Shown here: positions 58,501 to 64,000 of the stretch, one piece after another
How positions within the stretch are numbered: position 1 is the stretch's first letter
How the letters are laid out: each line of letters begins with the position of its first letter
Assembly: GCA_046331465.1 (NCBI GenBank)
Contig: JAXLQV010000001.1
Span: 868,001-932,000 of the forward strand
Direction of reading: 5' to 3'
Length of the DNA stretch: 64,000 nucleotides
DNA from: UBA5066 sp046331465
GTDB lineage: Bacteria; Acidobacteriota; Thermoanaerobaculia; UBA5066
The notes under the pieces: generated by a model
Told to the model about the DNA's origin: nothing
What the model saw: only the letters and a program-made list of their open reading frames with translations
The model's database searches: none
Made by a program: the position numbers and the translations under genes

Positions 58501-58731
58501 GAGCATGTTGTCGACGCCGTTGATCTGCGCCTCGATGGGGGCGGCGACGGCGTCGGCGACGGTCCGCGAGTCCGCCCCGGGGTAGACGGCCGAGACCGTC
58601 ACCTGCACCGGCGTGATCTGCGGGTACTGCGCCACCGGCAGGAGGAACATGCAGACCCCGCCGGCGATGACGATGATGAGAGAGACGACGGTCGCGAAGA
58701 TGGGCCGCTCGATGAAGAACTTCGAGAACAC
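55561..58731 (-). CDS. RND multidrug efflux pump, AcrB/MexB (HAE1) family (RND operon 2)
   Basis: 1056 residues. N-terminal MFSKFFIERPIFATVVSLII, the periplasmic porter segments, and the helix-four proton-relay pair in LAIGMVVDDAIVVVENVERN. The docking region contains YVLDAIKRVSGAGDATVMGT. C-terminal basic Ala/Pro tail. Same family as the 49484-52687 pump but substantially diverged, so a different substrate range is likely. Cotranscribed with its adaptor (15-base gap) and channel. Confidence 0.97.
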   Translation of the reverse strand: MFSKFFIERPIFATVVSLIIVIAGGVCMFLLPVAQYPQITPVQVTVSAVYPGADSRTVADAVAAPIEAQINGVDNMLYMTSTSSSNGMMTLTVFFSLDTNPDIAQVQVQNRVNLALPQLPDLVKSQGVTVQKKSSSIMMLIALYNRDGRYKPDYVANYANVYVLDAIKRVSGAGDATVMGTPDQAMRIWMDPDKMASLGITTSDLQGAVANQNSLFGAGQIGARPGEGKVEQTFPVVTQPRFVEPSEYEKIILRASQDGSAIVKVRDVARADVGLRLYTNENKLDGAPATLIAVYQQAGANGLDVSKNVRKTMEALKRSMPNGIEYLVALDTTDFVRISIEEVVHTLFEAVLLVVLVVYLFLQSFRSTVICTTAIFVALIGTFSGMLLLGFSINLLTLFGIVLAIGMVVDDAIVVVENVERNMEKNHLPPREATLKAMEEIGTSLVAVVLVMASVFIPAAFLPGTTGQLYKQFAITIVISVALSGFIALTLTPAMCALLLKHRTPPQKGFFAWFNRGVDRITVLFGDAVTLVIKRMGVAFAVLAVLILSIVQLFRTIPTAFVPNEDQGYVFAGVFMPDAASLDRTVATSDEVDALFAKEPAVAHRMPVNGYSILDGQVKTNAATIFVSLKPFEERYASVKKAKEENAKKVLMSVYDGSRSIRTGAVVPIAPPAIPGIGTTGGFEMWIQDKLGGDPTELGELTQKFVAEAKKRPELTSINSTFRATSRQLKVTVDREKAMLLGVPVQDVYNALQAQFGSLTVSQFNQYSRVWWVIIQSDARFRQDPADVTRLYTRSSSGKMVPLSALVTTEYVTGPDLLPHFNGFPGAQVTGNASAGFSSGQAIAAMEEVGAKVLPPGYEVAWSGMAFEEKKSGGTSSIAFAFGLVIVFLVLAAQFESWILPGSVMTAIPFGVLGALFFNWLRGLNNDVYFQIGLLVLIGLGAKNAVLRVTFAVELRKKGLSVMEATIQAGEERLRPIIMTSLAFIFGVLPLAIAMGAGANARHSIGTGIIGGMLGETTLAMLYVPLFFYLFDRLAEKAKKEAPEAAPHPSPAGEGG

Positions 58732-58746
58732 GGCTCGCCTCGCGCG

Positions 58747-59985
58747 TCAGCCGGCGCTCTTGCCGGAGGGGGCCTTCGGCGCGGCGTCGCCGGGCGCCGG
58801 CGCCGCCGGGCCCGCGGGCTTCGCCGAGACCGGGCTCCCCGGGCGTAGCCCGAGGGCGCCGTCGACGACGACGCGGTCTCCCGCCGCGAGCCCCTCGTCG
58901 ATGAACCAGTCGTCCCCGTGCCAGCCCCCCGCGACGACGGGGCGGAGCTCGGCCTTGTTCTCCTTGTCCACGACCCAGACGAAGCTCCCCTTGGCGCCCT
59001 GCTGGACGGACCGCTGGGGGACGAGGATCGCCTTCGGGCGGACGGCGCCGTGGATGCGCGCCCTCACGTGCTGGTTGGGGCGGAGGATCCCGTCCGGGTT
59101 CGGGAAGCTGGCCCGGATGAGGAAGGTCCCCGTGGAGGGGTTGAACGACGGGTCGGCGAACGTGATCCGTCCCGAGTGCGGGAAGACGGAGCCGTCCGCG
59201 AGGAGGATCTCGACGTCGTACTGGCCGCCCTTCGGCGCGACGACGATCCCCTTCGCGACCCGGTCGCGGATCCTCTGCACCTCGCTCTCCGACAGGCTGA
59301 AGTTCACCCAGATCGGCGAAAGCACCGCCACGGTCGTCAGCTGGCTGTTCTGCGAGCTGATGTAGGTGCCGTCCTGCTGGAGCGCGGCGCCCGTGATCCC
59401 CGCGACCGGGGAGGTGATCGTGCAGTACGAGAGGCTCAGCTGGTAGCCCGCGAGCTCGGCCTTCGCCTGCTCGACGCTCGCGGCTTCCGACTCGAAGTGC
59501 CCCGTCGCGTCCTCGAGGTCCTTCTGCGACAGGGCGTTCTCCGCGGCGAGAGGGCGGGTCCGCTCGAGGTTCAGCTTCGCGGTCTCGAGCGAGGCCTGCT
59601 GACGGGAGAGAGCCGCCTTCGCGGCGTCCACCTGGACCTGGAACGGCTTCTTGTCCATCAGGAAGAGGACGTCCCCTTCCTTCACGAACGCGCCCTCCGT
59701 GTAGACGCGCTGCTCGAGGAAGCCGCTCACCCGGGCCTGGATGCTCACCTGCCGCGAGCTCTGGGTCTGGGCGATGTACTCGGCGACGACGGGGACGTCG
59801 CTCGGGGCGACGGTGATCGTCGTGACCTCCGCGGGCGGGGTCGCGACGTCCTTCTTCTCCGAGGCGCATCCCGCCGCGAGGGCGGCGGCGGCGAGGAGGA
59901 GGAGAGCGCCCGTTCTTCCCGCTCGTCCCCGGTTGGTGCAGGCACCGGACCACGCGGTCGACCAGAACCGTCCCCTCTGCGTCAT
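58747..59985 (-). CDS. RND periplasmic adaptor lipoprotein (RND operon 2)
   Basis: 412 residues. A 30-residue basic N-terminus leads to a hydrophobic stretch and lipobox AALAAGC (Cys near 40). AcrA-like domains: VPVVAEYIAQTQSSRQVSIQ, ARVSGFLEQRVYTEGAFVKE, coiled-coil hairpin with KAALSRQQASLETAKLNLER, CTITSPVAGITGAALQQDGT, then RPNQHVRARIHGAVRPKAIL. The long pre-lipobox N-terminus raises the possibility of a later start, but none is better supported. First gene of the second RND operon. Confidence 0.92.
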   Translation of the reverse strand: MTQRGRFWSTAWSGACTNRGRAGRTGALLLLAAAALAAGCASEKKDVATPPAEVTTITVAPSDVPVVAEYIAQTQSSRQVSIQARVSGFLEQRVYTEGAFVKEGDVLFLMDKKPFQVQVDAAKAALSRQQASLETAKLNLERTRPLAAENALSQKDLEDATGHFESEAASVEQAKAELAGYQLSLSYCTITSPVAGITGAALQQDGTYISSQNSQLTTVAVLSPIWVNFSLSESEVQRIRDRVAKGIVVAPKGGQYDVEILLADGSVFPHSGRITFADPSFNPSTGTFLIRASFPNPDGILRPNQHVRARIHGAVRPKAILVPQRSVQQGAKGSFVWVVDKENKAELRPVVAGGWHGDDWFIDEGLAAGDRVVVDGALGLRPGSPVSAKPAGPAAPAPGDAAPKAPSGKSAG

Positions 59986-60132
59986 CGACTCCTCCTACCG
60001 CCCGGATCGGGACGGCCTTCGACGGCGGATCGCGAGGCGGAGCGGCGGAGAGGCCCGGATCGTGGAGCAGCCCGAATCGCGTTCGTCGTGGGACGCCGTG
60101 CCGTATCGGTCAGATTACGGTGGGCTGCTGCG

Positions 60133-60155
60133 TTGCCGCAAGCGGGATTCGGCAA
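60133..60155. repeat. Inverted repeat upstream of RND operon 2
   Basis: TTGCCG (60133-60138) and CGGCAA (60150-60155) are separated by 11 bases, in the region where the minus-strand promoter of the adaptor gene should lie. A TAATCT at about 60114-60119 on the minus strand could be the -10. Whether it is an operator is uncertain. Confidence 0.3.
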
Positions 60156-60175
60156 CCCGGGGCGGGAAGTCGGGG

Positions 60176-60208
60176 GGCGCCGGCCCGGGTGGCCCCGGGG
60201 CCGGCGCC
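60176..60208 (-). terminator. GC-rich hairpin after the small secreted protein gene
   Basis: Eleven-bp perfect arms (60176-60186, 60198-60208) start 8 bases past the 60217 stop. C-rich and without a U-tract. Confidence 0.45.
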
Positions 60209-60216
60209 GGGCGCGG

Positions 60217-60594
60217 CTACTTCTTCCGGAGCAGGGTGAGCTTCATCGCCTTGCCGGCGAGGATCGAGCTTCCCTCGACTCCGACCGGCGAGCAGGTGAG
60301 GACCCAGACGGTCCCGTTCTTGGGGTTCGTGAGGATCACCTGGTTCCCGCTGACGCCGCCGGGCATCATGAGCTGCTGCTTGCCCGAGGTGACGGTGAAC
60401 TCGACGTAGGAGCCGTCGTTCTTCTTGACCGTGATGGTTCCCTTGCCGGCGATCGACTTGTCCTCGGACGCGACCGCGTAGTCGAAGGAGCTTCCGACCT
60501 TGAGCCCCTCGCCGCACTGGGCCGGGGCGGACGGGGCGAACGCGATGGCGGCGAGCGCGAGGACGGAGGCGCCGATGAGGACCGGATGACGCAT
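60217..60594 (-). CDS. Small secreted beta-rich protein, unknown
   Basis: 125 residues. Signal peptide 1-25 (MRHPVLIGASVLALAAIAFA, cleavage after PAQ or APA). The mature domain consists of short strands (GSSFDYAVASEDKSIAGKGT, YVEFTVTSGKQQLMM, VILTNPKNGTVWVLTCSPVG, AMKLTLLRKK) with two cysteines that could pair. Looks like a compact periplasmic beta-barrel or sandwich. Own promoter, divergent from the porin gene. Confidence 0.72.
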   Translation of the reverse strand: MRHPVLIGASVLALAAIAFAPSAPAQCGEGLKVGSSFDYAVASEDKSIAGKGTITVKKNDGSYVEFTVTSGKQQLMMPGGVSGNQVILTNPKNGTVWVLTCSPVGVEGSSILAGKAMKLTLLRKK

Positions 60595-60618
60595 GTTGGA
60601 GATCTCCCTTCGGCGCGA

Positions 60619-60624
60619 ATGATA
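60619..60624 (-). promoter_or_regulatory. -10 element of the small secreted protein gene
   Basis: TATCAT on the minus strand, 24 bases before the ATG at 60594, followed by GGGAGAT as ribosome-binding site. Confidence 0.45.
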
Positions 60625-60711
60625 GTTCCCCCCCCTGCCGCGGCGGCAGCGGGCGCGGATCGGCCTCCTCGGTTTTCGGCAACGTGACCTTGCGCGCCGT
60701 GCCTCGGGTGC

Positions 60712-60717
60712 TAGCCT
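60712..60717 (+). promoter_or_regulatory. -10 element of the DcaP-like porin gene
   Basis: TAGCCT preceded by GC, 11 bases before the ATG at 60729; GTGACC about 22 bases upstream is a poor -35. Confidence 0.45.
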
Positions 60718-60728
60718 CTCCCGACGGC

Positions 60729-62426
60729 ATGGAACCGGGAGCAGGCGCAGGCCAGCATCGGACGGGCGCCGGGGCGGATCGGCGGCCCCGGGTCCTGCGG
60801 ACGCGCCTCGGGCGCACCCTCCTCGCCGGCCTCGCCTCGGCTCTCCTTGCGTCCCGGGGCGGCGCCCTCCTCGCGCAGTCGGACACCCCTCCTCCCGCGC
60901 CGCCGGCCGTGAAGAAGCCCGCGCCGGCGAAGAAGAAGGCGCCGGACCCCTTCACGCCGGCCCAGCGACGCGAGCTCGAGAGGATCCTCCAGGCGGAACG
61001 CGAGGCGCTCGGGAAGGAGCGGGAGGCGCTCGAGGCGGCGGCGAAGCGGCTCCAGGCCGAGAGCGAAAGGCTCGAGAAGGAACGGTCCGAGCTCGAGGCG
61101 CAGAAGGCCGCCGTCGACGCCGAAGCCGCGAAGGTGGAGGCGCTCGCGAAGGAGATGGAGCTCCAGAAGGCCCGGCTCGACGAGGTCGTCCAGTCGATCC
61201 CGACGCTCGTCCAGCCCTCGAAGGAGATCGCCGAGCGGCTCGCGAAGCTCGAGGAATCGTCGAAGAAGAAGCCGGACCTCCCGCCGGAGGTCGTCTCGGC
61301 CGGCGATTTCCCCGGCTCGATCCGGGTCCCCGGCTCCCAGGCCGCGATCAAGTTCGGCGGCGCCGTCTGGGTGAGCGCGGTGAGCACGCTCGACGCCCTC
61401 GGCTCGGACGACCGCTTCCTGACCTGGACGATCCCGGTCACTGGCGACCCCGGCGTCGACAAGGGGCCCCGGACCTCCTTCTGGGCCAACCCGAGCAAGC
61501 TGAACTTCGACGCGAGGACGAAGGGGCCCGGCGACCGGACGATCCGCGCCTTCATCGAGGGCGACTTCGCGGGCCCCTCGAACGGGTTCCGCCTCCGCCA
61601 CGCCTACTTCCAGGTCGGCCGGTTCCTCGCCGGCCAGACCTGGTCGACGTTCTCGGACCCGGACGCGGACAACGGCGACATCGACTTCGAGGGGGTGAAC
61701 GCCGAGAACGTGAAGCGGCAGGCGCAGTTCCGCTACACGCAGCGCGTCAGCCCGACCGTCCTGCTCGCGGCCTCGATCGAGTATCCCTACTCTTCCCTCA
61801 CGGACACGAACGGGTCGGTCGTCCAGGGCGTGAACCAGGTCCCCGACCTGATCGCCCGGGGGACCTGGACCCGCTCGGAAGGGCTGCGTCTCCAGGGGGC
61901 GGCGGTCCTCCGGAGCATCCGCGGCGAGTCGGCGGCCCGGCCGAACGAGACCCAGCACGCGACCGGCTGGGGACTTTCCGCGAGCGGCACGCTCTCGGCC
62001 CTCTCGTGGGCGCCCGCCGACGAGGTCAACTTCCAGGTGAACGGCGGCGAGGGGATCGGCCGCTTCATCAACGACCTCGACTCCGCGGGGGGGCAGGACG
62101 GGGCCTTCGAGCCGGCGACGGGTGAACTCCACCTCCTCTCCCACTGGGGCTGGTATGGCTCGTACCTCCACCGGTGGCACGGATCGGCGGGGGAGCCGGG
62201 AGACCTCCGCTCCTCGCTCATCTGGGGAGCCGTCCGCGTCGCCAACCTCGACTTCCAGCCGCAGAGCGCCTACCGGCGGACGAACCGGCTGAGCCTGAAC
62301 CTCGTCTGGACCCCCTTCCGAAAGGCCGAGTTCGGCGCGCAGTACATCTGGGGCCAGCGGATCAACAGGGACGGCGCCCAGGGCGAGGCGCGGCAGCTCC
62401 AGCTCCGCGCGCGCTACCTCTTCTGA
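60729..62426 (+). CDS. DcaP-like trimeric outer-membrane porin with N-terminal coiled coil
   Basis: 565 residues. Signal peptide after a basic 30-residue stretch (cleavage near LLAQ, about residue 50). A Pro/Lys-rich linker follows, then a long charged coiled coil (about residues 70-160, ERILQAEREALGKEREALEA) as in DcaP proteins, which trimerise through it. The barrel begins near residue 190 (DFPGSIRVPGSQAAIKFGGA, FWANPSKLNFDARTKG, FRLRHAYFQVGRFLAGQTWS) and ends in LQLRARYLF with a terminal Phe. DcaP channels take up dicarboxylates, including succinate-type compounds. The start at 60729 is set by the nearby -10. Confidence 0.88.
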   Translation: MEPGAGAGQHRTGAGADRRPRVLRTRLGRTLLAGLASALLASRGGALLAQSDTPPPAPPAVKKPAPAKKKAPDPFTPAQRRELERILQAEREALGKEREALEAAAKRLQAESERLEKERSELEAQKAAVDAEAAKVEALAKEMELQKARLDEVVQSIPTLVQPSKEIAERLAKLEESSKKKPDLPPEVVSAGDFPGSIRVPGSQAAIKFGGAVWVSAVSTLDALGSDDRFLTWTIPVTGDPGVDKGPRTSFWANPSKLNFDARTKGPGDRTIRAFIEGDFAGPSNGFRLRHAYFQVGRFLAGQTWSTFSDPDADNGDIDFEGVNAENVKRQAQFRYTQRVSPTVLLAASIEYPYSSLTDTNGSVVQGVNQVPDLIARGTWTRSEGLRLQGAAVLRSIRGESAARPNETQHATGWGLSASGTLSALSWAPADEVNFQVNGGEGIGRFINDLDSAGGQDGAFEPATGELHLLSHWGWYGSYLHRWHGSAGEPGDLRSSLIWGAVRVANLDFQPQSAYRRTNRLSLNLVWTPFRKAEFGAQYIWGQRINRDGAQGEARQLQLRARYLF

Positions 62427-62452
62427 CCCGATCCGGGGACGCCATCGCGGCA

Positions 62453-62458
62453 TATCCT
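62453..62458 (+). promoter_or_regulatory. -10 element of the DUF3300 gene
   Basis: TATCCT within GGCATATCCTTTG, about 90 bases before the 62549 start. Confidence 0.4.
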
Positions 62459-62548
62459 TTGCTCGTCAACCCCGGCGCCTCCGGTCCAGAGCTCTTCGAA
62501 GGACGCATGACGCACGGCATGACGCTGAAACGAAAGGAGGTCGGAACG

Positions 62549-63952
62549 ATGGCGAACGAACCGTTCCTGACCCGGTCCCCTCGACGGATCTCGAGGGGCC
62601 TCCTCGCGCTCGCCTGCGCAATCCTCCTCGTACCGGGAGAAGGAGCGCTGCTGGCCCAGGCGACGGCCCCAGCGGACGCCCCGAAGGCGGCCGCCCCGGA
62701 GGAGGCCGCGGCCAAGCTCCCCCCCGACCAGCTCGACTCGCTCGTCGCCCCGATCGCGCTCTACCCCGATCCTCTCCTCGCGCAGACCCTCGCGGCGTCC
62801 ACCTACCCGCTCGAGATCATCCAGCTGCAGCAGTGGATGGCGAAGAACCCGAAGCTCAAGGACAAGGCCCTCGCCGACGCGGTCGCCAAGCAGCCCTGGG
62901 ACCCGGCCGTCCAGTCGATGGCCGCCTTCCCCGACGCCGTGAAGCGACTCGCGGACGACATCCAGTGGACGACCGACCTCGGGAACGCGTTCCTCGCCCA
63001 GCAGGGCGACGTCATGGACGCCTGCCAGAGGATGCGGAAGAAGGCCCAGGACAACGGGGCGCTGAAGACCTCCGAGCAGCAGAAGGTCGAGACGAAGGTC
63101 GTCGAGACGAAGCAGGTCATCGTCATCGAGCCGGCGAACCCGGAGGTCATCTACGTGCCTTCGTACAGCCCGACGTACGTCTACGGGCCGCCGGTCTACC
63201 CCTACCCGCCCGTCTACTACCCGCCCTACTACGCGGGCGCCGCGTTCTTCTCCTTCAGCATGGGCGTCATGATCGGCGCCGCCTGGGGCGGGGCGTGGGG
63301 GCACTGCGGCTGGGGGCACAACGACATCGACATCAACGTCAACAACAACTTCAACAGGAACACCAACATCAACAGCGGGAACCGTGGAAGCGGAAACCGG
63401 GGCGGCGGGAACAGCTGGTCGCACAACGCCCAGCACCGGGGCGGAGCCCCGTACGCCGACAAGGCCACCGCGAACAAGTTCGGCGGGCAGGCGAGGGGCG
63501 ACTCGCTGTCGAGCCGGCAGGCGAGCGCCCGGCAGCAGCAGTCTCGCGGCGGGACCAGCCCCGGCGCGAGCAACCGCGCAGGAGGCGGAGGCAAGCAGCC
63601 CGCGCTCGGCGGAGGGAACTTCCCGTCGACGAGCCCGAACGTCTCGGACCGCGCGGCCGCCGGAGGCGACCGCGGCGCGAGCGCGGGGTCGTTCGACCGG
63701 GGCGGAAGCGGCGACCGGGGAGCGGGCGCCAGCTCGTTCGACCGGGGCGGCGGGAGCGCCGACCGGGTCGGGAGCCGCGACGTCGGCAGCAGCTCGAGGG
63801 CAAGCTCCAGCTCCCGCGGCGGCAGCTTCGGCAGCTCGGGCGGCTACAGCGGAAGCAGCGCGAGGTCGAGCAGCTCGCGCGGGGCGTCGAGCTTCGGCGG
63901 CGGCGGCGGACGCGGTGGTGGTGGCGGCGGACGCGGCGGCGGGAGGCGGTGA
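62549..63952 (+). CDS. DUF3300 protein with Gly/Ser/Arg-rich C-terminus
   Basis: 467 residues. A perfect AAAGGAGGT lies 7 bases before the ATG. The signal region (residues about 15-38) is followed by the DUF3300 core: LPPDQLDSLVAPIALYPDPL, AASTYPLEIIQLQQWMAKNP, AKQPWDPAVQSMAAFPDAVK, QTTDLGNAF-like segment, and YVPSYSPTYVYGPPVYPYPP. Then an Asn-rich stretch (DIDINVNNNFNRNTNINSG), and roughly 150 residues of low-complexity Gly/Ser/Arg repeats ending in RGGGRR. Envelope-associated, function unknown; DUF3300 genes are commonly paired with a DUF2950 gene. Confidence 0.88.
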   Translation: MANEPFLTRSPRRISRGLLALACAILLVPGEGALLAQATAPADAPKAAAPEEAAAKLPPDQLDSLVAPIALYPDPLLAQTLAASTYPLEIIQLQQWMAKNPKLKDKALADAVAKQPWDPAVQSMAAFPDAVKRLADDIQWTTDLGNAFLAQQGDVMDACQRMRKKAQDNGALKTSEQQKVETKVVETKQVIVIEPANPEVIYVPSYSPTYVYGPPVYPYPPVYYPPYYAGAAFFSFSMGVMIGAAWGGAWGHCGWGHNDIDINVNNNFNRNTNINSGNRGSGNRGGGNSWSHNAQHRGGAPYADKATANKFGGQARGDSLSSRQASARQQQSRGGTSPGASNRAGGGGKQPALGGGNFPSTSPNVSDRAAAGGDRGASAGSFDRGGSGDRGAGASSFDRGGGSADRVGSRDVGSSSRASSSSRGGSFGSSGGYSGSSARSSSSRGASSFGGGGGRGGGGGGRGGGRR

Positions 63953-63962
63953 GGTGAGTGCC

Positions 63963-64000
63963 ATGACATCGAATGCGCTCTTCCCCCGGCTCGCCGGCGC
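63963..64000 (+). CDS. Start of a further gene, cut by the window edge
   Basis: An ATG ten bases after the DUF3300 stop opens a frame (MTSNALFPRLAG) that runs to the edge. It would be cotranscribed. In other genomes a DUF2950 protein often follows DUF3300; nothing visible here proves that. Only 12 codons are seen. Confidence 0.4.
   Translation, partial: MTSNALFPRLAG

Noticed and set aside
55469..59953. A 1494-residue minus-strand frame through RND operon 2
   Set aside because: Out-of-frame shadow of the pump and adaptor; composition is low complexity.
1..64000. tRNA, rRNA, CRISPR, insertion sequences, phage or integration sites
   Set aside because: Read through on both strands; no cloverleaf, spaced direct repeats, transposase/integrase motifs or terminal repeats were found. 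Frequent short GC-rich repeats such as GACGAGG reflect codon use.

Overview
The window is a very GC-rich, gene-dense bacterial chromosome segment from a Gram-negative (diderm) organism. Evidence for two membranes: two complete RND efflux operons with outer-membrane channels, a DcaP-like porin, other outer-membrane barrels, many lipoproteins and a MacAB/LolCDE-type ABC exporter. The mix of sulfatase-TPR protein, eukaryote-type Ser/Thr kinases, DUF3300 protein, IPTL-CTERM-like sorting signal and H+-pyrophosphatase suggests an Acidobacteriota (Thermoanaerobaculia-like) genome. That assignment is inference; there is no rRNA or tRNA to confirm it. I see no insertion sequence, prophage, CRISPR array or RNA gene. 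Codon use looks uniform, so this reads as ordinary core/accessory chromosome and not a mobile island.

Layout. 1-1.4 kb: end of a TGS/uridine-kinase-type nucleoside kinase. 1.6-4.1 kb: membrane pyrophosphatase of the K+-independent, proton-pumping type. 4.2-11 kb, all on +: short single genes (HlyIII-like, YeaQ-like, NmrA-like, ABM monooxygenase, CoA-binding, and several small secreted or membrane unknowns), most with their own promoter. 11-12.2 kb: secreted protein with a C-terminal sorting signal. 12.4-14.6 kb: sulfatase-fold/TPR protein. 14.6-20.1 kb (-): ABC export operon with adaptor, ATPase and three permeases. 20.2-25.3 kb (-): group II PLP decarboxylase, two membrane proteins, an outer-membrane barrel and a Spy/CpxP-like protein.

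25.6-34.0 kb is the most interesting part. It is a polyamine/envelope locus of two minus-strand operons flanking a plus-strand cation/proton antiporter. Operon A is DUF4178 zinc-ribbon protein, a 55-aa protein, DUF350, membrane-fused spermidine synthase, and an exported FAD amine-oxidase-like lipoprotein. Operon B is a polytopic His-rich membrane protein and S-adenosylmethionine decarboxylase (SpeD). A paralogue of that membrane protein lies 3 kb away beside the PLP decarboxylase.

34.1-40 kb (-): histidine kinase, Pit phosphate transporter with its DUF47 partner, a PhoR-like sensor lacking any kinase core, and a Ser/Thr kinase fused to a degenerate receiver. 40-44 kb: outer-membrane protein, AI-2E-type permease and a second Ser/Thr kinase. 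43.8-47.9 kb (-): four-gene signalling chain (histidine kinase, FixJ-type regulator, lone receiver, AraC-type regulator). 48-60 kb (-): two back-to-back RND operons, each adaptor-pump-outer-membrane factor; the first in the array has a palindrome over its -10. 60.2-64 kb: small secreted protein, DcaP-like porin, DUF3300 protein and the start of one more gene.

A recurring theme is a TAnnnT-type -10 hexamer placed 6-11 bases before the start codon, implying widespread leaderless mRNAs. Many start codons below were chosen on that basis.
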